NCBI RefSeq assembly: GCF_001700315.1
Contig: NZ_MASJ01000007.1
Span: 1 to 64,000 of the forward strand
Length of the DNA stretch: 64,000 nucleotides
From: Caryophanon tenue
GTDB taxonomy: Bacteria > Bacillota > Bacilli > Bacillales_A > Planococcaceae
Direction of reading: 5' to 3'
The notes under the pieces were generated by a model that did not search any database, was not told the DNA's origin, and saw nothing but the letters and a program-made list of their open reading frames with translations. Shown here piece after piece: positions 1 through 8,054 of this stretch. Every line of letters begins with the position of its first letter. The stretch's first letter is position 1. A program made the position numbers and the translations under genes.

Positions 1-60
1 TGTTTCATCAACGTTTGTTGTTCAGTTTTCAAGGTTCATGTTGCGCTGTGTTATCAGCGA
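1..60 (-). other. Leader of an rRNA operon (rRNA genes lie beyond the window start)
   Basis: Read on the minus strand, this stretch carries the motif CCTTGAAAACTGAACAAC followed by an ACAAACG-rich run, which is the sequence typically found just upstream of 16S rRNA (and in the 16S-23S spacer) in Bacillales. It lies directly downstream of two strong tandem promoters. In B. subtilis ygxA also borders an rRNA operon, which agrees. The rRNA itself is not in the window, so the assignment rests on leader sequence, promoters and context. Confidence 0.6.
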
Positions 61-68
61 CTTCTTAT

Positions 69-97
69 ACTTTAACATCCTTACTTTCGAGCGTCAA
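69..97 (-). promoter_or_regulatory. rRNA operon promoter P2
   Basis: On the minus strand a -35 box TTGACG (97-92) and a -10 box TAAAGT (74-69) are separated by exactly 17 bases. This is the promoter nearest the rRNA leader. Confidence 0.7.
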
Positions 98-169
98 GTA
101 CTTTTTCAAAAAAACTTTTTCGTTCGTTTCAGTCGTTAATTTTGCCATCACTTATTAGCGACAAGCTTT

Positions 170-198
170 ATATTAAAGACTATTTGCTGTTTCGTCAA
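170..198 (-). promoter_or_regulatory. rRNA operon promoter P1
   Basis: On the minus strand a -35 box TTGACG (198-193) and a -10 box TAATAT (175-170) are again 17 bases apart. Two sigma-A promoters about 100 bp apart are the usual arrangement for Bacillus rRNA operons. The AT-rich sequence upstream (199-300) could serve as an UP element. Nothing else is seen between 199 and 325. Confidence 0.7.
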
Positions 199-325
199 CA
201 GATTTCATAAAAAAGTTTTCCATTTCTAAAAGAAATAATATTATGAATTGAATAACATTTCTTCTAAAAGAAAACGTAATATAGGAAATTTCTCAACGGA
301 AAAATCACCTACATTACATTATACA

Positions 326-1189
326 TTATTTCACTTTATAATGGCGATGGAAAATCACATCATTTTTAGAAGCTACCGGTTCCATCTCGATAAAGCCTTT
401 CTCGACTAAGTACTCGATGAACACTTCTAAATCCTTTGAATAAATGCTCAGCTCCTCGTGTTCATGTAATTCTTGAATCGTCCATGAGCTTCGGGCACTC
501 ATTACTTCTAATATATGTACAGCGCCATCCGCTGTTCGTGAATGAATCATAAACTCGCTTGCTAAAAACAATAATTCTAAACGCTTATCAATCGGTTCAT
601 CGCTTAGCATCAATTCTTCATATAATTTATAAATTGCAGGCTCTATCTTTTTCACTTGCGACCAAACCGTTACTTCTGGATACATCCCACTATCGATGAC
701 CGAGAGTCGTGCTAAATGATGCAGTGAATCAACAACTGGTAAGTACGCGTCCAAATATTTCTTTTGTTCGAATAGTTCTTTCCCTTCAATATAGCGACGA
801 ATTAACATCGCGAATTGAATGCCCGTTTTAATTTTGCGCCCAGCAAGTGGGAACGATTGCAACTCGAACTTAAGTGTATGTAGAAACTCATTGCGATCAA
901 AGATTACTTTCCCGTGGAATAACCAATCGACTAAACGACGGTGCGAGCCAATTAATAACCATTTTCGTAATTGCTTCTCTGTAATTGTATGCATGACCGC
1001 TTTTTGGTCATTGAAAACGTAATGCTTCGTCAGCATTTGTTGCTCCGCTTCACTCACGATAATTAATAGCACTTTATCAAACGTATCCGTTATATTCGAT
1101 TCGTTTATTTTTTTATCAACTAAAATGATTCCTAATGTTTCTGGGTGACTAGCTCGTTCCTGATAAATCGGACGCAGCACGTGTTCCAC
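326..1189 (-). CDS. ygxA: YgxA-like nucleotidyltransferase-fold protein
   Basis: A 287-residue cytosolic protein matching in length and position the Bacillus YgxA family, annotated as nucleotidyltransferase-like. The N-terminal part (about 1-120) would be the nucleotidyltransferase-like domain and the C-terminal 70 residues look like a winged-helix module. No substrate is known for the family and no obvious GSxxxxDxD motif is visible, so enzymatic activity is uncertain. The start is GTG at 1189, with AAAGGGGGAG five bases upstream. It sits between the rRNA operon and ygzB as in B. subtilis. Identification rests on synteny plus general sequence character. Confidence 0.75.
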   Translation of the reverse strand: MEHVLRPIYQERASHPETLGIILVDKKINESNITDTFDKVLLIIVSEAEQQMLTKHYVFNDQKAVMHTITEKQLRKWLLIGSHRRLVDWLFHGKVIFDRNEFLHTLKFELQSFPLAGRKIKTGIQFAMLIRRYIEGKELFEQKKYLDAYLPVVDSLHHLARLSVIDSGMYPEVTVWSQVKKIEPAIYKLYEELMLSDEPIDKRLELLFLASEFMIHSRTADGAVHILEVMSARSSWTIQELHEHEELSIYSKDLEVFIEYLVEKGFIEMEPVASKNDVIFHRHYKVK

Positions 1190-1394
1190 ACCGACTCCCC
1201 CTTTATATAATCAAATTTACTGTTAGCATTATAAATTGATTTGTTGCTATTGTCTCGTATAGTTTTCGACATTCTTAACAAAATTCCTGCTATGTATCGG
1301 CGAATGATTTTTATTTACGTTCTACATCATAATGAAGCTATTTTTTCGGTGATTGATACGCTATAGTTAAAGAAAGGACAAGGAGGCGTACATA

Positions 1395-1745
1395 ATGAAG
1401 AAATATTCAAGCAAAATCAACAAGATTCGCTCGTTTGCATTATCACTCATTTTCATCGGCTTTGTCGTCATGTACGGAGGGATTTTCTTTAAAAACAATC
1501 CATGGCTTGTACTCATCTTTATGTCACTTGGCGTGCTATGTATTTTCGCGAGTACCGCCGTTTATGTGTGGATTGGTTTACTCTCGACAAAAGCCATTGT
1601 CATTGAATGTCCTAGCTGTCAAAAACATACGAAAATGCTTGGGCGAGTTGATATGTGTATGTATTGTAATGAACCACTGACACTTGATCCAACGCTAGAA
1701 GGAAAAGATTTTGACGAAAGCTACAATAAAAAAGTACGCACATAA
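1395..1745 (+). CDS. ygzB: YgzB family membrane protein (UPF0295)
   Basis: A 116-residue protein with two transmembrane segments (about residues 13-33 and 40-63) followed by a cytosolic tail carrying two Cys pairs, CPSC and CMYC, spaced like a small zinc ribbon, then an acidic end. This is the layout of the UPF0295 family of Bacillales, whose role is unknown. Ribosome site AAGGAGG lies about nine bases before the ATG. It converges on perR with a shared terminator, as in B. subtilis where ygzB and perR are also neighbours. Confidence 0.88.
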   Translation: MKKYSSKINKIRSFALSLIFIGFVVMYGGIFFKNNPWLVLIFMSLGVLCIFASTAVYVWIGLLSTKAIVIECPSCQKHTKMLGRVDMCMYCNEPLTLDPTLEGKDFDESYNKKVRT

Positions 1746-1750
1746 AAAAA

Positions 1751-1781
1751 CGCACAGGCAAATTGCCTGTGCGCATTTTTT
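1751..1781. terminator. Bidirectional terminator between ygzB and perR
   Basis: Stem CGCACAGGCA / TGCCTGTGCG with a very short loop, preceded by an A-run and followed by a T-run, so it can stop transcription from both converging genes. Confidence 0.85.
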
Positions 1782-2229
1782 ATTGTGCTTTCATTGCCGA
1801 ACCTTGGCAAGATGGGCACACACCGTAAATTTCCATACGGTGCATATTTACTTTGAAACCTGTAACGTGTGCTGCAAAATGCTCCACCTCGTCCAGTCCT
1901 GGATAATGGAAATCAACAATCGTCCCACAATCTTCGCAAATCATGTGATAGTGATCTGTTGCACCTAAAACAAAATCGAATCGACTTGAAGAATCACCAT
2001 ATGTTAATTCTTTCACTAAGCCCGCTTCACGGAATACGCGTAAATTGTTATATACCGTCGCTACACTCATATTTGGGAATTTCCCTTCGAGTGCTTTATA
2101 AATATCGTCAGCTGTAGGATGAGTCATTGATTGAATTAAGAATTCCAAAATCGCATGACGTTGAGGCGTAATGCGAACACCTGTACTTTTCAACGTATCG
2201 AGCGCATCTTTTAAATGCAATTCTGACAT
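1780..2229 (-). CDS. perR: PerR, peroxide-sensing Fur-family repressor
   Basis: A metal-dependent repressor of the peroxide-stress regulon; metal-catalysed histidine oxidation releases it from DNA. N-terminal winged helix (to about residue 80) and C-terminal dimer domain. Metal-site residues are visible: His37, Asp85, His93, His95 and Asp106, and two CxxC pairs (CEDC, CPSC) for structural zinc. An upstream in-frame ATG at 2235 is only one base from the ribosome site; the ATG at 2229 is seven bases from AGTAGGTG and makes His37 agree with B. subtilis numbering, so 2229 is chosen (149 aa). Compared with the B. subtilis sequence I remember, there are about two extra residues before the HxH motif. 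A Per box overlaps its promoter, implying autoregulation. Confidence 0.93.
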   Translation of the reverse strand: MSELHLKDALDTLKSTGVRITPQRHAILEFLIQSMTHPTADDIYKALEGKFPNMSVATVYNNLRVFREAGLVKELTYGDSSSRFDFVLGATDHYHMICEDCGTIVDFHYPGLDEVEHFAAHVTGFKVNMHRMEIYGVCPSCQGSAMKAQ

Positions 2230-2267
2230 CGCCATGCACCTACTTTCATTAAATAGTCATTATTAGT

Positions 2268-2282
2268 TTATAATAGTTATAA
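2268..2282. promoter_or_regulatory. Per box (PerR operator)
   Basis: TTATAATAGTTATAA matches the Bacillus Per box consensus TTATAATnATTATAA at 14 of 15 positions. It lies just downstream of the perR -10 box, where a bound repressor would block transcription. Inference: perR is autoregulated. Confidence 0.85.
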
Positions 2283-2284
2283 TT

Positions 2285-2314
2285 AGTGTATAAAATGAAA
2301 GCGCCATCTGTCAA
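2285..2314 (-). promoter_or_regulatory. perR promoter
   Basis: Minus strand: -35 TTGACA (2314-2309), 18-base spacer, -10 TACACT (2290-2285), with the Per box immediately downstream. Confidence 0.65.
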
Positions 2315-2336
2315 CATTTGTGCATAGTATTATCAA

Positions 2337-3284
2337 TTAATATCCTCGTTTTAAGTCCACAATATTCTCTAAATTGCGGTATCCTTGCATAAATTTACGT
2401 AAGCTCGGCTTGAAAATAGCTAAGCTACGCTCTACATAGCGTGATGAACGACTTGAAATATGTGGCGAAATAACAACTCCATCTAATGTCCAAAGTTCAC
2501 TATCTTTTGATAATGGTTCTTCGTCAAATACATCCAATACGACCGAGGCAATTTGTCCTTCCTTCAACGCACCGATTAGTACGCTTTCTTCCACAATATT
2601 GCTGCGACCAAAATTCATGAAGATTGCCGTTTCTTTCATGCTGACAAAATGGTCATATGAAAACAGTCGGTCTGTTTCCTTTGTTTTTGGAAGCAGTGAT
2701 AGCACGATATCTGCATTTGGCAAATAATCTTTTAGCTTTTCAAATGTAATTGTTTCATCCATATACTTGGCACGTTCGCCTGAGCGATTACAGCCAATCG
2801 TTGTCACATCGAACTTTTGTAAAATACGTCCGATTTCGCCGCCAATTGCACCTGGACCTAAGATAAGTGCAGTACTACCATTTAACTCTTCTTGGCGTAC
2901 ATCTTGACTCCACTCGCCTTTTTTCTTCTGCTCATACATCCAAGGAATGGCACGTTTTAATGCTAAAATATGGCCGATAATTGATTCAGCCATAGGTTTT
3001 TTATGAATCCCTCGTACATTCGAAACAATAATATTACGTTCTACAATTGCTTGTGCTGGTAACTTTTCGATGCCTGCCGATGCAACGAAAATCCATTGCA
3101 ACTGAGGCGCTTTTTCAAGCATGTCCTCCGTTACATCTTCACCATATGTTAATAATACATTTGCCGTTGCTAATGCTTCTTCATTTACATCATGCGGTGC
3201 AAATGTAAATGTCGCATTTGGAAAATCCGCCATTAAAGGCTCTCGTAAGTCGGGTCGAATAAAAAATGAAACATAAACGTGCAT
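2337..3284 (-). CDS. NAD(P)-dependent D-2-hydroxyacid dehydrogenase family protein
   Basis: A 315-residue Rossmann-fold oxidoreductase of the phosphoglycerate dehydrogenase/glyoxylate reductase superfamily, expected to reduce 2-keto acids. Visible: the nucleotide-binding GPGAIGGEIG loop in the middle, NFGRSNIVEE carrying the expected catalytic Arg, a DEEPL motif with the Glu, and SPHISSRS with the catalytic His. Substrate cannot be told. The longest frame starts inside bcp; the ATG at 3284 has TAAGGAGTG seven bases upstream, overlapping the bcp stop, so the two genes are probably co-transcribed and coupled. It is an insertion relative to the B. subtilis order (bcp-perR). Confidence 0.85.
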   Translation of the reverse strand: MHVYVSFFIRPDLREPLMADFPNATFTFAPHDVNEEALATANVLLTYGEDVTEDMLEKAPQLQWIFVASAGIEKLPAQAIVERNIIVSNVRGIHKKPMAESIIGHILALKRAIPWMYEQKKKGEWSQDVRQEELNGSTALILGPGAIGGEIGRILQKFDVTTIGCNRSGERAKYMDETITFEKLKDYLPNADIVLSLLPKTKETDRLFSYDHFVSMKETAIFMNFGRSNIVEESVLIGALKEGQIASVVLDVFDEEPLSKDSELWTLDGVVISPHISSRSSRYVERSLAIFKPSLRKFMQGYRNLENIVDLKRGY

Positions 3285-3297
3285 AGTGAAACACTCC

Positions 3298-3756
3298 TTA
3301 TTGTTGTAAAGTCGATAATACGTCTGCAATGTGACCTTTCACTTTTACTTTTCGCCACTCGCCTATTACTTTTCCTTCTTCATCAATTAAAAAAGTAGAA
3401 CGCTCAATACCCATATATTCACGTCCATACATTTTTTTCAGTACCCATACACCATACTGTTCAGCTACTGTATGTTCACTATCTACTAATAATGAAAAAG
3501 GTAAACCGTGTTTATCAATAAATTTCGTGTGCCTCTTCTCATCATCTGGACTTACACCTAAAATGACTGCATTCAATGCCGAAAAATCTTCATACGCGTC
3601 ACGGAAATCACATGCCTCTGTTGTACAACCTGGTGTTGCATCTTTCGGATAAAAATAAAGCACGACATATTTGCCACGATAATCGGATAACGATACATCT
3701 TCACCTTGTTCATTACGCAATGTAAAATTTGGCGCTTCTTTATGTAATAATTCCAC
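3298..3756 (-). CDS. bcp: Bcp/PrxQ-type thiol peroxidase (YgaF)
   Basis: An atypical two-Cys peroxiredoxin reducing hydrogen and organic peroxides. The 152-residue product has the PrxQ active site TPGCTTEAC, with the peroxidatic Cys and a resolving Cys five residues on. The longest frame adds 22 N-terminal residues with no homologous look; a GTG at 3756 has GGAGGG exactly seven bases upstream and gives the normal length for the family, so it is chosen. First gene of a two-gene operon with the dehydrogenase. Adjacent perR suggests shared peroxide defence, but no Per box is visible upstream of bcp. Confidence 0.92.
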   Translation of the reverse strand: MELLHKEAPNFTLRNEQGEDVSLSDYRGKYVVLYFYPKDATPGCTTEACDFRDAYEDFSALNAVILGVSPDDEKRHTKFIDKHGLPFSLLVDSEHTVAEQYGVWVLKKMYGREYMGIERSTFLIDEEGKVIGEWRKVKVKGHIADVLSTLQQ

Positions 3757-3897
3757 TGTAAATCCCTCCAGTCTTTCTAATATCGTACCCGACTGCGCTT
3801 GATTCAGCAATTTCTTTGGCATAACTTTTCAATTAGGTCTACAATAAAGAAAATAACCAGAGACTACATATGTCCTGAAAGTTTGACGGAGGTATTT

Positions 3898-5193
3898 ATG
3901 AACCATTCAAAATCAGAAGCATTACACAAGGAAGCACTTGAACATATCGTTGGTGGCGTAAACAGCCCATCTCGTTCGTACAAAGCAGTTGGCGGCGGTG
4001 CACCCGTTGCGATGGATTACGGGAAAGGTGCGTACTTTTACGATATCGACGGTAACCGCTATATTGACTATTTAGCTGCATACGGTCCGATTGTAACGGG
4101 ACACGGTCATCCGCATATCGCAAAAGCGATTGCTCACGCTGCAGAAACGGGCACATTATTTGGCACACCGACAAAGCATGAAGTGAAATTTGCCAAAATG
4201 TTAAAAGATGCATTCCCTTCAATGGATAAAGTGCGCTTTAACAACTCAGGTACTGAAGCTGTTATGACGACAGTACGTGTAGCACGTGCATATACAGGGC
4301 GCACAAAAATTATGAAATTTGAAGGCTGTTACCATGGACACTTCGACCAAGTACTTGTAGCAGCTGGCTCTGGTCCTGCAACGCTTGGCTCTCCTGACTC
4401 AGCAGGTGTTCCAGAATCAGTGGCGATTGAAGTCATTACTGTACCGTTCAACGATCCAGAAGCATACATTGCGGCAATGGATAAATGGGATGGGCAAATC
4501 GCCGGCATTTTAGTAGAACCAATCGTTGGGAACTTCGGTATTGTTGAACCGAATCCAGGTTTCTTAAAAGTGGTACATGATGTAGCAAAAGAAAAAGGCT
4601 CATTAGTTATTTATGATGAAGTGATTACCGCATTCCGCTTCCACTACGGCGGTGCACAAACATTACTTGGCTTCGAACCAGATTTAACAGCGCTTGGGAA
4701 AGTTATCGGCGGTGGCTTACCAATCGGCGCGTACGGTGGTAAACAAGAAATTATGGAAACCGTTGCACCTTTAGGACCTGCATATCAAGCAGGTACAATG
4801 GCTGGTAACCCAGCAAGTATGCAAGCGGGTATTGCGTGCTTAGAAGTGTTAGCACAAGAAGGTATTTATGAGGAAATGGATCGTCTTGGTGCAATTCTTG
4901 AAAAAGGCTTAGTAGAAGCAGCTGCAAAATACAATGTACCTGTCACGGTGAACCGTTTAAAAGGGGCGTTAGCTGTTTACTTTGTTGAGCAAGCTGGGCA
5001 AATCGTTGAAAACTATAAGCAAGCTGAAAATACAGACGGTGAAAAATTTGGCCGCTTCTTTAAATTAATGCTTGAACGTGGTATTAACTTAGCACCATCA
5101 CGCTATGAAGCATGGTTCTTAACAACAGAGCATACGGAAGCTGATATTTTAGAAACAATTGAAGCAGCTGAGTACGCTTTCTCACAACTGTAA
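3898..5193 (+). CDS. gsaB: Glutamate-1-semialdehyde 2,1-aminomutase (GsaB/HemL type)
   Basis: PLP-dependent enzyme converting glutamate-1-semialdehyde to 5-aminolevulinate for tetrapyrrole synthesis. The 431-residue length is usual for the family. Motifs: [15 protein letters not shown] near residue 120, [10 protein letters not shown], and the PLP-lysine in [10 protein letters not shown]. The longest frame begins 33 codons earlier inside the divergent gene; ATG 3898 has GGAGG five bases upstream and matches the family N-terminus ([19 protein letters not shown]). Its place between bcp and ygaE equals B. subtilis gsaB, which is the second HemL paralogue there, hence the symbol. Confidence 0.93.
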   Translation: MNHSKSEALHKEALEHIVGGVNSPSRSYKAVGGGAPVAMDYGKGAYFYDIDGNRYIDYLAAYGPIVTGHGHPHIAKAIAHAAETGTLFGTPTKHEVKFAKMLKDAFPSMDKVRFNNSGTEAVMTTVRVARAYTGRTKIMKFEGCYHGHFDQVLVAAGSGPATLGSPDSAGVPESVAIEVITVPFNDPEAYIAAMDKWDGQIAGILVEPIVGNFGIVEPNPGFLKVVHDVAKEKGSLVIYDEVITAFRFHYGGAQTLLGFEPDLTALGKVIGGGLPIGAYGGKQEIMETVAPLGPAYQAGTMAGNPASMQAGIACLEVLAQEGIYEEMDRLGAILEKGLVEAAAKYNVPVTVNRLKGALAVYFVEQAGQIVENYKQAENTDGEKFGRFFKLMLERGINLAPSRYEAWFLTTEHTEADILETIEAAEYAFSQL

Positions 5194-5212
5194 TTTCACA
5201 CATCCGTAGTCA

Positions 5213-5254
5213 AGAAGCACGGGCGGCATTTTTGTCGCTCTTGCTTCTTTTTTT
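5213..5254 (+). terminator. Terminator of gsaB
   Basis: Imperfect stem AAGAAGCA...CGGGCG pairing with CGCTCTTGCTTCTT, followed by a run of T residues. Confidence 0.65.
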
Positions 5255-5350
5255 AACGTCCCATTTAAACATCTCTTTTTTCAGTTGACGCTCGTTCTAT
5301 TTATCGTTTACAGTGGATGCACTACACACATATGAAGGTGAGGTTGTACT

Positions 5351-6442
5351 ATGAAAGTAGGGGCTCGCGTTTTAAAAACGGGTGTCGCCATTGTGCTTGC
5401 ATTATTTGTGGCGCAAATGCTGAATGCACCTGCGCCTGTCTTTGCGGGGATTGCTGCTGTATTTGCGATTCAGCCTTCGATTTACCGCTCCTATTTAACG
5501 ATTTTAGAACAAATTCAAGGCAATTTAATTGGAGCGATTATTGCCGTTATTTTCGGGCTTATGTTTGGCCATCAGCTTGTAGCTATCGGTATTGCAGCAA
5601 TTATCGTGATTAGCATTATGATTAAGCTAAAGTTAGACAAAGCGATTTCATTAGCACTTGTTACATTAATCGCCATCATGGAAATTCAAGGTGATGACTT
5701 TTTAATGTTTGCCCTTATTCGTTTTGGCACGGTGATGATTGGTGTATTTGCCGCCTTTATCGTTAATTTAATTTTCCTGCCACCGCGCTATGAAGTAAAA
5801 TTATTCAAGAATATTTATGTGCTGCAAGATGATATCATTCGTTGGACCCGCCTCGCTGTACGTCAAGCATCCGAACATACATCGACAAAAAAGGCATTAA
5901 CGAAACTCGATAACCGTGTTTCTGAAGTGGCAACACTTTATGATTTGTATAAGGAAGAACGTAACTACGTTCGCAATAAAAAATTTGTCAAAGCACGTAA
6001 GCTCGTCGTTTACCGCCAAATGATTACGACAACTCGTAAAAGTTTAGAACTGCTACATCGCTTGCATAAGCATGAAAACGAATTATCGTCATTACCAGAC
6101 CAATTTAATTTACTGATTCAAACAAGGCTCGATTCTTTATTAACCTATCATGAGCAGTTGTTATTAAAGTTTACGGGCAAGTTAAAGCCAGAGCATTCCA
6201 AATGGACGCGAGAAGAGGAATATTTGCGCGGCAATGAAGTGATGGAAGAATTTATTAATCAAATTATTTTATCTCGTGAAAATATTGAGGAAGAGGAATT
6301 TTCAAGCTATCATCTTCTTTATATTTTATCGCGTATTTTAGATTATGAAGAAAACTTAGAGCATTTAGATACGCTTATTGTTTCGTATCGAAGCTATCAC
6401 GGTATCGAAAAAAATATCGACTTGGAACAAGATTTTTATTAA
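5351..6442 (+). CDS. ygaE: Aromatic acid exporter (FUSC/ArAE) family membrane protein, YgaE
   Basis: A 363-residue protein with about four to six transmembrane segments in the first 145 residues (small hydrophobic stretches rich in Ala, Ile and Val) followed by a long charged helical cytosolic half. This matches the ArAE_1 plus ArAE_1_C architecture (UPF0421). The family is thought to export aromatic acids or other amphipathic compounds, but the substrate of the Bacillus member is unknown. The start ATG has GGTGAGG upstream. Position after gsaB equals B. subtilis ygaE. Confidence 0.85.
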   Translation: MKVGARVLKTGVAIVLALFVAQMLNAPAPVFAGIAAVFAIQPSIYRSYLTILEQIQGNLIGAIIAVIFGLMFGHQLVAIGIAAIIVISIMIKLKLDKAISLALVTLIAIMEIQGDDFLMFALIRFGTVMIGVFAAFIVNLIFLPPRYEVKLFKNIYVLQDDIIRWTRLAVRQASEHTSTKKALTKLDNRVSEVATLYDLYKEERNYVRNKKFVKARKLVVYRQMITTTRKSLELLHRLHKHENELSSLPDQFNLLIQTRLDSLLTYHEQLLLKFTGKLKPEHSKWTREEEYLRGNEVMEEFINQIILSRENIEEEEFSSYHLLYILSRILDYEENLEHLDTLIVSYRSYHGIEKNIDLEQDFY

Positions 6443-6453
6443 GGGATGCCTTG

Positions 6454-6488
6454 CTGTACCGGACATGTTTTATCGGTACAGTTTTTTT
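6454..6488 (+). terminator. Terminator of ygaE
   Basis: Stem CTGTACCG / CGGTACAG with a 12-base loop followed by seven T. Confidence 0.88.
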
Positions 6489-6551
6489 ATGCTTTTTTCA
6501 CAAATCTTTTGAACCTCTTTTTATTTCATGTCGTCTATATAAAGAATTGTT

Positions 6552-6560
6552 TGCTATAAT
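6552..6560 (+). promoter_or_regulatory. Extended -10 promoter of the membrane polymerase-like gene
   Basis: A perfect TATAAT (6555-6560) preceded by TG at 6552-6553 forms an extended -10 element; no clear -35 box. It leaves a leader of about 100 bases before the ATG at 6668. Confidence 0.5.
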
Positions 6561-6667
6561 AGTGTGGTTACTGTCTATAGTTTTGCTTTTTATTTAACGA
6601 CGGTTATTCTATACTAATAGCTGGTATAAAATACGAACACCTATATTTTTAGTCAAGGAGATTTCAC

Positions 6668-8017
6668 ATGCTTACTCGTAATAAGTTAGTACCTATTTTT
6701 TTGGTCTTTTTATTACTTCAACCAGTACTTGATGTGCTAACAAACCTGCTAATGAACACATTTGGCATTAATATGTCACTTGGTATTATCGTTCGTACGC
6801 TCGTGATGCTAGGCTTCATGTTATTTGTGTTCAAAGAAGTATTATCTAATAAAGATCGATTTTGGATGTTCCATGTTGGCGCAATTGCGTTTATCGCTGG
6901 TATGCAGTTCATCGCGACACTATTATTTAAAGAAGGCGCAAGTTTAGGCAGTGAAATCACATTTATTGTGAAAACACTGTATCCAGTCGTTTTAATAGTG
7001 GCGTTATTTTACTTAATTCGTTCGAAGGAAGATATTCGTCGCTTTTCGAATGTCATTATGATTAACGGTATCGTTATTTCGGCATTTATTTTAGTACCGA
7101 CATGGTTAAACTTCTCGTTTGATAGTTACGACCACGGGCTAAAAGGAAGTCTTGGCTTCTATTCTTCAGGGAATGAAGTAAGTGCCATTTTAATGTTTAC
7201 GTATTTCTTTGCGGTGTATACATTGTTCTTCCGCAAAAATGTGATTTTACCATTAATCGCAGTATTTTTAATTACATGGTCTAGTTTCTATGTCGGCACA
7301 AAAGTAGCAATCGGTGCGATTTTAGTCATCGCTGTGTTATTTACTTTAGCGATTTTCTTATTCCGTATGAAAAACGTAAAAAAATGGAATGCTATCTTTT
7401 TAGTTATTCCGTTCATCTTCTCATTCCTATTCTTCAACGGCGTTCCTGCTGCACAAAATAGTGAAATGGCTGAAGAACAACAAGAAGCACGTAACCAAAA
7501 ATACGAAACACCAGAGCTTTACTATGAAGCAGATGATGTAGCGCGTATTGCTGAGGTTGTGCGTTTACGTGAAAAAGCTAATCCAATCATTACAAAAATC
7601 GTATCGTCTCGTGATATTTACGCGATTGAAACATACGAAGATTACGAACGCGCACATATGATGCGTAAGCTATTTGGTTTAGGCTATGCAGGTGATTATT
7701 ATGATGATGTCGATGTGAAAATCATCGAGATGGATTTATTCGATTACTTATTCTCGTACGGGATTGTCGGAACGGTTTATTTACTACTAGTTATCGGCTT
7801 ATTCTTAACGACAATTGTAAAAGCAATATTCCAAACATCAGGCCCAACGCGCGGTAAAGTACTGTATGCATTATTCGCATTTTTACTAGCGATGGCTGTA
7901 TCAACGCTTGCCGGACATATTTGGTTTGCACCAGCTGTAAGCATTTATTTAGCGGTGATGGTGATTTTCTTATACCGTATTACTCAGTTGGATACATTAC
8001 CAGACAAATTAGCATAA
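6668..8017 (+). CDS. O-antigen ligase/polymerase-like polytopic membrane protein
   Basis: A 449-residue integral membrane protein with about ten transmembrane segments and one large soluble loop (about residues 265-360) rich in Glu, Asp and Tyr. The arrangement, with a charged extracytoplasmic loop before the last helices, resembles the Wzy/WaaL (O-antigen ligase) superfamily found in Gram-positive polysaccharide or teichuronic acid pathways. No conserved catalytic residues are claimed. It stands alone, with its own promoter, ribosome site AAGGAG and terminator, inserted between ygaE and ygaD, which are adjacent in B. subtilis. No glycosyltransferases are nearby. Confidence 0.6.
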   Translation: MLTRNKLVPIFLVFLLLQPVLDVLTNLLMNTFGINMSLGIIVRTLVMLGFMLFVFKEVLSNKDRFWMFHVGAIAFIAGMQFIATLLFKEGASLGSEITFIVKTLYPVVLIVALFYLIRSKEDIRRFSNVIMINGIVISAFILVPTWLNFSFDSYDHGLKGSLGFYSSGNEVSAILMFTYFFAVYTLFFRKNVILPLIAVFLITWSSFYVGTKVAIGAILVIAVLFTLAIFLFRMKNVKKWNAIFLVIPFIFSFLFFNGVPAAQNSEMAEEQQEARNQKYETPELYYEADDVARIAEVVRLREKANPIITKIVSSRDIYAIETYEDYERAHMMRKLFGLGYAGDYYDDVDVKIIEMDLFDYLFSYGIVGTVYLLLVIGLFLTTIVKAIFQTSGPTRGKVLYALFAFLLAMAVSTLAGHIWFAPAVSIYLAVMVIFLYRITQLDTLPDKLA

Positions 8018-8020
8018 AAA

Positions 8021-8052
8021 AAGACTCCGTCGACATATCGACGGAGTCTTTT
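8021..8052. terminator. Bidirectional terminator before ygaD
   Basis: 13-bp perfect stem AAGACTCCGTCGA / TCGACGGAGTCTT with a CATA loop, flanked by A and T runs, between convergent genes. Confidence 0.92.
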
Positions 8053-8054
8053 CA

